From Adhaeribacter_A terreus (GTDB lineage: Bacteria; Bacteroidota; Bacteroidia; Cytophagales; Hymenobacteraceae): DNA of 64,000 bases. The notes beneath the pieces were generated by a model. The model was given only the letters and a program-made list of their open reading frames with translations, was not told where the DNA came from and searched no databases. The stretch is from contig NZ_JBHSKT010000005.1 in assembly GCF_042657365.1 (NCBI RefSeq), positions 186,001 through 250,000 of the forward strand, written 5' to 3'. The position numbers and the translations under genes were made by a program. Every line of letters starts with the position of its first letter. The stretch's first letter is position 1. Below, piece after piece: positions 8,381-15,632 of this stretch.

Positions 8381-8728
8381 TTATTCGTGGTTTTCTACGT
8401 GCTCAGCGTCTGTGGTTTTTTCTTCCGCCGGAACCTGATCGTTGCCGCCAATATCGTTTTTGTGCTCATCATGATTCGGCATTACGTCAGGGCGGGTAGT
8501 ATTGGTGCCGCCGGCATCTGGGGCAGTGGTTTGGTGACCAGTTGCTTCATGGCCGTGCTCCGGGTGCGGGGCAACCTGACCGTCCAGGTTATAAATATCG
8601 GTTTCGCGGGTTCCAGGGGCTACCTCGTCTACAGATACTTTGCCGTTTGGGCGGAAATCGGAAGGATGGCTGCTGCAAGCAGAAAGAATACCTGCGAAAG
8701 CGAAAGCGGCTAAGATCGATTTATTCAT
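8381..8728 (-). CDS. Small hydrophilic lipoprotein of unknown function
   Basis: The 115-residue protein has a signal peptide with ILSAC as lipobox (Cys at about residue 18). The mature part is strongly hydrophilic and rich in His, Asp, Glu and Thr (HPEHGHEATGHQTT, HDEHKNDIGG), and probably disordered. The His clusters could bind metal, which would fit the neighbouring heavy-metal-binding lipoprotein and ZIP transporter, but this is inference. No family is recognised. The same orientation and short gaps suggest co-transcription with the gene ending at 7997. Confidence 0.7.
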   Translation of the reverse strand: MNKSILAAFAFAGILSACSSHPSDFRPNGKVSVDEVAPGTRETDIYNLDGQVAPHPEHGHEATGHQTTAPDAGGTNTTRPDVMPNHDEHKNDIGGNDQVPAEEKTTDAEHVENHE

Positions 8729-8769
8729 GATGATAGGTTTTATAGCGGTTTTAATACGTTTTTCAGAGA

Positions 8770-9270
8770 TTAACCAACGGTTGTTTTTGAAGCACTGTCA
8801 GCTAAAAGGTTTTTGCGTTTCAGATACGTGTCCATCATTTTCAGGTCGTTGGGATTCGTGAAAATATTGAATGGCAGGAAAATGAATTGCGCTTTTGAAA
8901 GACTTAATAAATAATGGTCTTTGGTTTTCTTTGCGTTCTTGATCATGTCCCAGCTTACCGGCATGCCTTGGCGCTCGTTTATTTTCATTAAGATCTGGCG
9001 GCCATCAATCTCGTAAGCCATTTTCTCGAAAAGCATTTTGTTTTGCTCTACCTGGGTTACGCCAGCAAACTGCACGGCCCAGAAAAGCAGGTACAGCACT
9101 ACAATTAAAATAGCAATGGAAATGAACCACCAGCTTGGCCAGATAAACGCTAAACACGCCAGCGCAATTGGCCCGAAAATGAACCACCACTGTTTTTTCA
9201 GTAGCTCCAACATGGCGGTTTTAATATAAAGCGACGGTTCTAATTTGTACTTTTTGGTTTTGATCAGCAC
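8770..9270 (-). CDS. YcxB-like membrane protein
   Basis: The 166-residue protein has two adjacent membrane helices at about residues 28-70 (WWFIFGPIALACLAFIW, WWFISIAILIVVLYLLFW). After them comes a soluble domain with EIDGRQILMKINERQGMPVSWDMI and DHYLLSLSKAQFIFLPFNIF. This layout (two helices, then a PH-like domain with a ..FI.LP...F pattern) is that of the YcxB family, whose function is not established. The first 18 residues may be an over-extension; Met19 (MLELLKK) is an alternative start. It is likely co-transcribed with the two lipoprotein genes downstream. Confidence 0.75.
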   Translation of the reverse strand: MLIKTKKYKLEPSLYIKTAMLELLKKQWWFIFGPIALACLAFIWPSWWFISIAILIVVLYLLFWAVQFAGVTQVEQNKMLFEKMAYEIDGRQILMKINERQGMPVSWDMIKNAKKTKDHYLLSLSKAQFIFLPFNIFTNPNDLKMMDTYLKRKNLLADSASKTTVG

Positions 9271-9412
9271 GTTGTAATAAATCTAAAATTTGGGGCACGA
9301 AGTTCCGGCTGCGGAAATTCAGCGCACAAAAGTAGCTAAAAATTTTAAGGGAATAAAAATAAGGTGTTTTTCGTTGTTGTTTCTTTTTGATTGAAGGGGT
9401 TTGTTTATTTAA

Positions 9413-9447
9413 AGTGGTTTTTAGGTTTGAAAGCATAGCGTTTTTTT
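9413..9447 (-). repeat. TA-core element, reverse
   Basis: AGTGGTTTTTAGG arm, then TGAAAGCATAGCGTTTTT. Confidence 0.75.
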
Positions 9448-9495
9448 GTCATCTCGACGAGAGATCTCTGCGGCTTGGTAGTTTTGTTTGCTATT

Positions 9496-9527
9496 GAGTT
9501 TTTCTGCTTGAAAGCATACCATTTTTA
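9496..9527 (-). repeat. TA-core element, reverse
   Basis: GAGTTTTTCTGC arm, then TGAAAGCATACCATTTTT. This is the first module of the composite repeat. Confidence 0.7.
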
Positions 9528-9569
9528 CTGTCATCCTGAACATTAGCGAAGGACCTCGTTGGCGGGCAG

Positions 9570-9600
9570 CAGTTTTTTAACTAAAAGTGCTAGCGTTTTT
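9570..9600 (-). repeat. TA-core element, reverse
   Basis: CAGTTTTTTAAC arm, then AAAAGTGCTAGCGTTTTT. Almost identical to the copy at 40324-40352. Confidence 0.75.
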
Positions 9601-9935
9601 GAAACACCTTTTCTGCTAAACGTCTGATCTTCTAACTTTTATCGGCAATTTTCACCCTCAAGCCGGGCGGGCTTCGTTTCTGCGTTCGCGTCTCACCCTT
9701 TCCTAGCTGCAGGCGGCTTTTCTGACGAAACCGGAAAGTGCGGAGGCCGCGCACGCAGAAACTCGTATCATTCACCTTCGTAGTCAGCTTCTTTTTAGTT
9801 TAGCTTTCTTAATAGCGTGATTTTCGCGCGACGCTGCGCTGGCGAAATGCGTGAATTTAGGATAGCAGGAAAAGAAGCTCCCTGCCTAGACAGGAGGGGT
9901 TGGGGTGATTTTCCTGCTCTGCTGCTTGCTTTAAA
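9601..9935. repeat. Foldable dispersed repeat, copy A
   Basis: This region is closely matched by 40351-40660. An outer stem pairs 9676-9690 with 9748-9762 (one mismatch in 15). Inside it AGCTG/CGGCT (9705-9718) forms a short hairpin. The copy ends in a CTCCCTGCCT/AGGAGGGG palindrome. It may be a mobile-element remnant or a structured RNA; no open frame with protein features runs through it. Confidence 0.7.
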
Positions 9936-10087
9936 GTATTAATGTCTGTTTGAAATTCAGAAGTCCTGCTCATCCCAAAAATCCTGAAAATCATTTTCAA
10001 AGACAAAATCAATTTCCGTCTGCTTGAGCTGATGGATCTAATACAAAAAAAAAGCCCTCCCCTGAATTAGGGGAGGGTTGGGTGGGG

Positions 10088-10951
10088 TTAAACCTTTACG
10101 GCTTTCAAACTCAGGTCTATGCTTTTAATGGAATGAGTAAGCGCACCTACGGAAATAAAATCTACGCCGGTTTCGGCTACTTCTCTAATGGTTTGCTCCG
10201 TTATGCCGCCGGAAGCTTCCGTCTCGAAACGACCGCCGATCATGGCAACTGCTTCTTTCATGGTGGCCGGGGTCATGTTGTCGAGCATTATTCTGTGAAT
10301 GCCGCCAACTTCCAGGGCTTGTTTTACTTCTTCCAGGTTGCGGGTTTCTACTTCTATTTTCAGGTCTTTGCCGATGCGTTTCAGGTATTCGTGGGTGGCT
10401 TTTACTGCTTTTTCGATTCCGCCGGCATAATCTATATGATTATCTTTGAGCATGATCATGTCGAACAAGCCGTAGCGGTGATTCATGCCGCCACCAATTA
10501 CAACGGCCCATTTTTCGCAGATGCGGAAGTTGGGCGTGGTTTTGCGGGTGTCTAAAAGCCTGGTTTTTGTGCCCGCCAGCAAATCCATAATTCTATGCGT
10601 GTAGGTTGCAATGCCGCTCATGCGTTGCATGCAGTTCAGAACCAATCTTTCGGAAGTGAGAATGGATTGTGCTTTGCCGGTTACGGTTAAGGCTACATCG
10701 CCGATCTGCACTTTTTGCCCGTCTTTTAATAACGTTTCCACTTTCAGGTCTGCGTCAACTTCGCGGAAGATCATTTCGGCCAGTTCTACGCCAGCTAAAA
10801 TACCGTTGCCTTTTACGAGCAGGCGCGCCTGGTTTTGGGCATCGTTCGGGATAGAAGCTAATGATGAATGATCGCCGTCGCCGATGTCTTCGCGCAGCGC
10901 TGCCTGAATAAAGTTTTTCAGGTTTTCCGGGGTTAGGTAGAAAGGTTTCAC
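10088..10951 (-). CDS. nadC: Nicotinate-nucleotide pyrophosphorylase (carboxylating)
   Basis: The 287-residue enzyme of normal length converts quinolinate and PRPP to nicotinate mononucleotide, CO2 and pyrophosphate in de novo NAD synthesis. Family motifs are clear: ALREDIGDGDHSS at the N-terminus, RLLDTRKTTPNFR, and GGGMNHRYGLFDMIMLKDNHID. IEVETRNLEEVKQAL and IMLDNMTPATMKEAV follow, and the C-terminal barrel has EASGGI and GVDFISVGALTHS. No other NAD gene is adjacent, and the gene stands alone. A short palindrome (CCCTCCCC/GGGGAGGG) next to the stop may terminate it. Confidence 0.96.
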   Translation of the reverse strand: MKPFYLTPENLKNFIQAALREDIGDGDHSSLASIPNDAQNQARLLVKGNGILAGVELAEMIFREVDADLKVETLLKDGQKVQIGDVALTVTGKAQSILTSERLVLNCMQRMSGIATYTHRIMDLLAGTKTRLLDTRKTTPNFRICEKWAVVIGGGMNHRYGLFDMIMLKDNHIDYAGGIEKAVKATHEYLKRIGKDLKIEVETRNLEEVKQALEVGGIHRIMLDNMTPATMKEAVAMIGGRFETEASGGITEQTIREVAETGVDFISVGALTHSIKSIDLSLKAVKV

Positions 10952-11098
10952 GGGGTAAAGATATTAAAAGCTACAGGTTTATAAAGCAGTTTTCCGGAAT
11001 TTCCGGGCAACGGGCTTTTATACGGGAAAATTTTGAATTTCAGTGAACGGCCAGGCAACGGTTTGCAAACATTTTGCGACCTGCTTATACGATCCTTC

Positions 11099-11128
11099 AC
11101 TTTTTAACTATGAAACTATACCGTTTTA
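11099..11128 (-). repeat. TA-core element, reverse, overlapping a start codon
   Basis: ACTTTTTAAC arm, then TGAAACTATACCGTTTTA. The ATG at 11110 lies inside it, and the core encodes the residues LYRF. Confidence 0.6.
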
Positions 11129-12525
11129 CAATGCTGCTTCTTGCGCTGTTCTGTTTTTCCGGCTTTTATGGAAATGCGCAATCCTGGAATTGGGTAAGCC
11201 ACAACAATTTCGGACCACGGGAACTAATAAATGTGGTTGCTGACCAGAATGGCTATATCTATGCATCGGGGTTTGATGGCGTGGGAAATAAATTAACGAA
11301 ATATAAGCCGGACGGAACAATGATCTGGTCTAAGGATTCGGTTGGGAGAATACAGGAGTTATCTGTAGATACTGCCGGTAATTTGTATATAGTTGCTGGA
11401 TTTGGTTGCGGTTACGGATGCGCTGTTTTAGGTGCTGCCAAGTTAGATAGTGCCGGCAACGCCTTCTGGACCAAAGGAATATTAGCAGGAATTGCTCCTG
11501 CAGATGGGTTTACTGATTTTCTGTTTGCAGGCGCTACAGATTCTGCCGGTAATACTTATGTGTCAGGCAGCTTTGTTCCCCGGCCGGAGTACGATACAAT
11601 TTCCTTAAGCAACTTGGCTCCTAATAATTACTATTTAGCGAAATATAACAGTGTTGGCAAAATTCAATGGCTGAAGTTCTTCAACGATCCGATTTATGCA
11701 ATTGCATGTGGACCGCAGGGAAGTTATTTTATAGAATGCGGAACATATTTCCAGAAATATGGCGGGAATGATTCCTTGATCTGGCAACAGAACTTTTCCG
11801 GAACATTTAATCCATCTGTTCCATATATTTTTCACAATAAACTTGTAGCTGATGCCCAGGGCAACCTGTTTGTAGTTGGGAATAAGCTGGCAAAATATAA
11901 CAGCAATGGCACATTGGCCTGGATAAAGAATGTTGCAGGAAAGGATCTTGCATTAACGCATTCAGGCAATATTGTTGTAACCGGTTCCTTTAATGGTAGT
12001 TTAATTTTAGGAAATGGCGTGCCAGATCTTACGGCTGTTACAGCAAACCAAAATCTTTTTGTAGCCCAATTTTCAGAAGTAGATGGAAGCGCCAATTGGG
12101 CAAAACAAGCTGGTACTTCCGGGTGGAATTCCGGTGACGCCATTGTGAGTTTACCGAACGGGAATTGTGTGATTGCCGGTGATTTTAACTCCGGAAGTAC
12201 GTTCGATCAGCATACCTTTACCGGGAATGGTTTCTTTGTGGCTGAACTTAATACTACGCTGCTGGGCATTTCTGAAAACAACTCAAAAACGAATTTCCAG
12301 CTTTATCCAAACCCGGCTACTTCAGAAATAACCCTTTCAAACCCCGATTTCCGGAATGCAACGGTTCAGTTATTTAATGTTGCCGGGCAAAAAATGCTGG
12401 AAATAAATTATCCGGCAGAAGGAAATTTGAAAGTGGCGACTGAAAACTGGCCGGCTGGTTTATATGTGGTGAAAGTAACGGCGAAAGGCAAAAGCTATCA
12501 TCAGAAATTCATGGTTCAGCACTAA
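11110..12525 (+). CDS. Secreted beta-propeller-like protein with T9SS type A sorting domain
   Basis: The ATG at 11110 gives a clean signal peptide (MKLYRFTMLLLALFCFSGF, cleavage near GNAQ); an ATG 36 bp upstream in frame would spoil it. The 471-residue product has repeated strands of the type DSAGNTYVSGSF, DAQGNLFVVGNKLAKYN and GTLAWIKN, typical of SBBP or PQQ-like beta-propeller repeats. The last 75 residues are a type A sorting domain (LYPNPATSEITLS, VQLFNVAGQKM, WPAGLYVVKV, KFMV). By family knowledge it is exported by the type IX system. Its ligand or enzymatic role is unknown. A TA-core element overlaps its start codon. Confidence 0.88.
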   Translation: MKLYRFTMLLLALFCFSGFYGNAQSWNWVSHNNFGPRELINVVADQNGYIYASGFDGVGNKLTKYKPDGTMIWSKDSVGRIQELSVDTAGNLYIVAGFGCGYGCAVLGAAKLDSAGNAFWTKGILAGIAPADGFTDFLFAGATDSAGNTYVSGSFVPRPEYDTISLSNLAPNNYYLAKYNSVGKIQWLKFFNDPIYAIACGPQGSYFIECGTYFQKYGGNDSLIWQQNFSGTFNPSVPYIFHNKLVADAQGNLFVVGNKLAKYNSNGTLAWIKNVAGKDLALTHSGNIVVTGSFNGSLILGNGVPDLTAVTANQNLFVAQFSEVDGSANWAKQAGTSGWNSGDAIVSLPNGNCVIAGDFNSGSTFDQHTFTGNGFFVAELNTTLLGISENNSKTNFQLYPNPATSEITLSNPDFRNATVQLFNVAGQKMLEINYPAEGNLKVATENWPAGLYVVKVTAKGKSYHQKFMVQH

Positions 12526-12526
12526 G

Positions 12527-12557
12527 AAAAAACGCTATCCAAAACCACAAAAAAAGT
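12527..12557 (+). repeat. TA-core element, forward
   Basis: A-tract, core CGCTATCC, arm CACAAAAAAAGT. It begins 1 bp after the stop codon and runs into the terminator. Confidence 0.7.
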
Positions 12558-12585
12558 CGCTCCGAAAACTTCGGAGCGACTTTTT
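12555..12585. terminator. Bidirectional terminator flanked by two TA-core elements
   Basis: AGTCGCTCCGA/TCGGAGCGACT stem with A and T runs, between convergent genes. Confidence 0.88.
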
Positions 12586-12609
12586 GGCCTTAAAACGATA
12601 CCGTTTTTA
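12579..12609 (-). repeat. TA-core element, reverse
   Basis: ACTTTTTGGCC arm, then TTAAAACGATACCGTTTTT. It mirrors the forward copy on the other side of the hairpin. Confidence 0.8.
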
Positions 12610-12643
12610 TCTTGTTTTCATAGCTTCAGATAAGGCAGCGTCG

Positions 12644-13048
12644 TTATTCGCGGGTAAAATCTATGGTATCGATGCGGTAGCTGCCGCCAAACTGTTTTAC
12701 TACTACAAAAACGCGGTACGAACCGGCTTTGGAAGTGTATTTGCCGATGGCGTATTTCTGCCCTTCGTTAGAAGAACCCTGGTGCAGGTATTCGAAGTTA
12801 GCGGGCGGAGTTTTGCTGAAGAAATCTCTTAAAACAAACTCGGCCTGGGCCTGGCTGTAACTCGCTTTATCGCCGTTTAAGCCAACTTCTACGGAGTTAT
12901 TGAAGTAGCGCGCCACTTCTTTGGCCGAACCTACTTTTATGGCAGATCTCACACCGTTCAGAGCATCGTCGCCGGATTGGGCAAAGGCAAAAACGGTAGC
13001 AAAAAAGGCCACCAAAGTGGTTAAAAATATAAACTTGAAAACTTTCAT
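12644..13048 (-). CDS. DUF4783-family exported protein
   Basis: The 134-residue protein has a signal peptide (MKVFKFIFLTTLVAFF, cleavage after FAFAQ). The mature domain matches the DUF4783 pattern of Bacteroidota: ALNGVRSAIKVGSAKEVARYFNNSVEVGL, then SYSQAQAEFVLRDFFSKTPPANFEYLHQG and KYAIGKY....YRVFVVVK. The fold is NTF2-like (SnoaL-like), and no catalytic residues are evident. It probably acts in the periplasm; its function is unknown. The terminator at 12555 serves it, and the divergent neighbour is gpmI. Confidence 0.85.
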   Translation of the reverse strand: MKVFKFIFLTTLVAFFATVFAFAQSGDDALNGVRSAIKVGSAKEVARYFNNSVEVGLNGDKASYSQAQAEFVLRDFFSKTPPANFEYLHQGSSNEGQKYAIGKYTSKAGSYRVFVVVKQFGGSYRIDTIDFTRE

Positions 13049-13176
13049 CTTATTTAATAGCGTGATGTTGAATGGCTTAATACCAAAATGATGCCAGTCT
13101 TTTGTTCGGAGCCCGGCAAGTTTACGCTAATTGCAGGCCGAAACTAATAATAATTCCGCTTAATTCTGAATTTGCC

Positions 13177-13184
13177 TATCTTTG
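13177..13184 (+). promoter_or_regulatory. Putative -7 box of gpmI
   Basis: TATCTTTG matches TAnnTTTG. It ends 4 bp before the ATG, implying a very short or absent leader. Confidence 0.55.
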
Positions 13185-13188
13185 TTTC

Positions 13189-14715
13189 ATGAATAAAAAA
13201 GTACTGCTCGTTATTCTGGACGGCTGGGGAATTGCCGCCGACAAAAACGTTTCGGCTGTAGATAAAGCCAACACTCCTTTCATCGATTCGCTTTACACCA
13301 AATATCCGCACGCCAAACTGCAGGCATCCGGCGAAGCCGTGGGTTTGCCGGAAGGACAAATGGGGAATTCAGAAGTTGGTCACATGAATATTGGCGCCGG
13401 CCGCGTGGTTTACCAGGACCTGGTGAAGATCAACAAATCTATCCGCGATCGCCAGCTGAACAAAAATCCGGTGCTGGTAGAAACCCTGGAATACGCGAAG
13501 CAGCACAAGAAAAATGTACACCTAATCGGTTTACTTTCCGATGGCGGCGTGCACTCCCACATCGACCATTTAAAAGCGCTTTGTACTATTGCCCACGAAG
13601 AAGGCGTGCATAATGTATTTGTGCATGCTTTTACCGATGGCCGCGATACCGACCCGAAAGGCGGCGTAAAATACATGCGCGACCTGGAAGAGCACATGGA
13701 TAAAAATTCCGGCAAAATTGCCAGCATTGTGGGCCGCTATTACGCCATGGACCGCGATAACCGCTGGGAACGCGTGAAAATTGCTTACGACGCCATGGTA
13801 AACGGTATCGGTTTGCACACGCAAAGTCTGATGAATGCCGTGCTGCAAAGCTACAACGAAGGTGTAACCGACGAATTTATCAAGCCGATCATAAAAGTAG
13901 ATAACGACGGCAACCCGATCGCTTTGATTAAGGAAGACGACGTGGTGATTTGCTTTAACTACCGTACTGACCGCGGCCGCGAAATTACGCAAGCTTTAAC
14001 GCAGCGCGATTTCCATGAGCAGAACATGCACAAACTGAACCTGCACTACGTAACGCTCACCAATTACGACGATACTTTTGTAGGCGTAAAACCGATCTTC
14101 GATAAAGATAACCTGAACAATACACTAGGCGAAGTTTTAGCGAAAGCCGGTAAAAAGCAGATCCGCGCTGCTGAAACCGAAAAATACCCGCACGTTACGT
14201 TCTTCTTTTCCGGGGGCCGCGAAACGAATTTCGAAGGCGAGAAACGCATTTTACGCGCTTCGCCGAAAGTAGCAACCTATGATCTGCAGCCGGAAATGAG
14301 TGCCTTTGAATTGCGCGATGCGCTGGTACCGGAACTTGAAACCCAGGAACCGGATTTTATAGTGCTGAACTTCGCGAATCCGGATATGGTAGGCCACACC
14401 GGTGTGTTTGAAGCGGCCGTAAAGGCCTGCGAAACGGTAGACCAATGCGCCGAAAAAGTGGTAACCACTGCTTTAGAACACAATTACGCATGCATTATTA
14501 TAGCCGACCACGGCAACGCCGACTGCATGATAAACCCGGATGGAACGCCGAACACTGCGCATACTACCAGTCTGGTTCCGTTTATTGTAGCCGACAACGA
14601 TTTTAAAGGCACGCTCAAAAACGGTAAACTCGGCGATATTGCGCCAACGGTTCTGGAACTGATGGGCCTGGAAAAACCCGAAGAAATGACCGGCGAATCG
14701 CTGCTGGTGGTTTAA
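13189..14715 (+). CDS. gpmI: 2,3-bisphosphoglycerate-independent phosphoglycerate mutase
   Basis: The ATG at 13189 gives MNKKVLLVILDGWGIA, the usual N-terminus; the 29 codons upstream are not conserved in type. The 508-residue length is normal. The phosphoserine motif MGNSEVGHMNIGAGR is present near residue 62, as are HLIGLLSDGGVHSH, FTDGRDTDP, YYAMDRD.RW, NYRTDRGREIT and the metal-binding NFANPDMVGHTG and IIADHGNAD. The enzyme interconverts 3- and 2-phosphoglycerate with two Mn ions in glycolysis and gluconeogenesis. It stands alone, and its -7 box almost touches the start codon. Confidence 0.97.
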   Translation: MNKKVLLVILDGWGIAADKNVSAVDKANTPFIDSLYTKYPHAKLQASGEAVGLPEGQMGNSEVGHMNIGAGRVVYQDLVKINKSIRDRQLNKNPVLVETLEYAKQHKKNVHLIGLLSDGGVHSHIDHLKALCTIAHEEGVHNVFVHAFTDGRDTDPKGGVKYMRDLEEHMDKNSGKIASIVGRYYAMDRDNRWERVKIAYDAMVNGIGLHTQSLMNAVLQSYNEGVTDEFIKPIIKVDNDGNPIALIKEDDVVICFNYRTDRGREITQALTQRDFHEQNMHKLNLHYVTLTNYDDTFVGVKPIFDKDNLNNTLGEVLAKAGKKQIRAAETEKYPHVTFFFSGGRETNFEGEKRILRASPKVATYDLQPEMSAFELRDALVPELETQEPDFIVLNFANPDMVGHTGVFEAAVKACETVDQCAEKVVTTALEHNYACIIIADHGNADCMINPDGTPNTAHTTSLVPFIVADNDFKGTLKNGKLGDIAPTVLELMGLEKPEEMTGESLLVV

Positions 14716-14818
14716 ATTATTGAATGTGAGAATTTTTGAATGAGAGAATGAATTATATCTGATTCTTATTCTCTCATTCACTCACGCAATAATTCAATCA
14801 TTTTCTCATTCAATAATT
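14715..14818. repeat. AT-rich nested inverted repeat
   Basis: Inner arms TGAATGAGAGAAT (14737-14749) and ATTCTCTCATTCA (14768-14780) are exact. Outer arms at 14715-14732 and 14803-14818 share AATTATTGAATG with one inserted base. It fills the gap between gpmI and the next lipoprotein gene. Confidence 0.7.
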
Positions 14819-14832
14819 CACTCATTAAATAT

Positions 14833-15423
14833 ATGCGCCTGCGGAAACTACTTTTTAGCGGCATTTTTATACCGTTTTTAGGCTTGACCGGTTGCGGAGA
14901 TTCCGGGCCGGTTAAACCTGTTTCCGGGGAAGCATATTTTGATGTGCCGGGTTTCATGCAGCAGCAACTTGCGGCTCTGAACAAGCAGCAGCCGGCGTTG
15001 CAGAAAACGGTATGGGTAAACCAGGAAAAACCCGAAACGCAACAAGTACAAAACATTAACTGGGAAGAAGAACTGCAACATTTCCTGGAAATTGACCTGA
15101 ATAAGAAAGCGTTGCAAGGCGCTTACGCGGTTTCTGAAGAGAATACGGCTGCAGGCAAACGTATTACTTACAATCGTAAAGCCGCTATTAATACCCCGGT
15201 TCGAATGCTGGAAATTCTGACGGATAAAGGCAATGCTGTAAAACAATTACGGGCGGTTTCGGAAGAAAAAAATGCGCTCTTTTATAACCGTGAAGAACGT
15301 CTCCTGACGATCGGGCCGGATCAAATATTGCAAAAATATTATGTTTCCGGCGTGCAGAAAGTGATTTTATTCGATTCTTTGCATTATACCGCTAAAGCTG
15401 CCGCTGTCAGGGAACTTAAATAG
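14833..15423 (+). CDS. Putative lipoprotein of unknown function
   Basis: The 196-residue protein has a signal peptide (MRLRKLLFSGIFIPFLGL) and lipobox LTGC at about residue 21. The mature part starts with DSGPVKPVSGEAYFDVPGFMQQQL and includes a conserved-looking WEEELQHFLEIDLNKKALQGAY segment and a predicted beta-rich C-terminal half ending YYVSGVQKVILFDSLHYTAKA. No named family is recognised. It is probably membrane-anchored and periplasm-facing. A reverse TA-core element lies within the signal-peptide codons. Confidence 0.75.
   Translation: MRLRKLLFSGIFIPFLGLTGCGDSGPVKPVSGEAYFDVPGFMQQQLAALNKQQPALQKTVWVNQEKPETQQVQNINWEEELQHFLEIDLNKKALQGAYAVSEENTAAGKRITYNRKAAINTPVRMLEILTDKGNAVKQLRAVSEEKNALFYNREERLLTIGPDQILQKYYVSGVQKVILFDSLHYTAKAAAVRELK
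14850..14880 (-). repeat. TA-core element match inside signal-peptide codons
   Basis: ACTTTTTAGC arm, then GGCATTTTTATACCGTTTTT, encoding LLFSGIFIPF. It may be coincidence or a captured element. Confidence 0.4.
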
Positions 15424-15632
15424 CATATATTTCCTTTCCTGTTTTCTGAAAATCTGTTGCTTAAGCTTTAGTATTTTTTTATTGGCAATTTGCTTATATT
15501 GCATGCTATCAATGGCTTAATAGCACTTTAAACCTGATTTATTTGTATTGTTACTTGTAAAAAGGGGAAATTGCTGCAACAGCTGAAAAATTTTTTAACA
15601 ATTATAACTTTCACCCTAACCTTTATCTCAAA

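Larger units (their letters stand above)
9271..10087. repeat. Repeat-filled intergenic region (no gene)
   Basis: This 817-bp gap has three reverse TA-core elements, two GTCATC-type repeats (about 9448-9474 and 9530-9566), a 330-bp foldable repeat that recurs at 40.35-40.66 kb, and two CTCCC/GGGAG palindromes (about 9868-9895 and 10054-10076). Only the second palindrome, next to the nadC stop, could act as a terminator. Confidence 0.8.

Noticed and set aside
9601..9935. Foldable repeat considered as a riboswitch for nadC
   Set aside because: It lies downstream of nadC, which reads leftward away from it only by way of its 3' end, and the second copy has no NAD gene nearby.
10054..10076. CCCTCCCC/GGGGAGGG palindrome considered as a specific regulatory site for nadC
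   Set aside because: Similar palindromes occur at about 6208, 9868, 40624 and 63372 in unrelated contexts, so it is a dispersed repeat.
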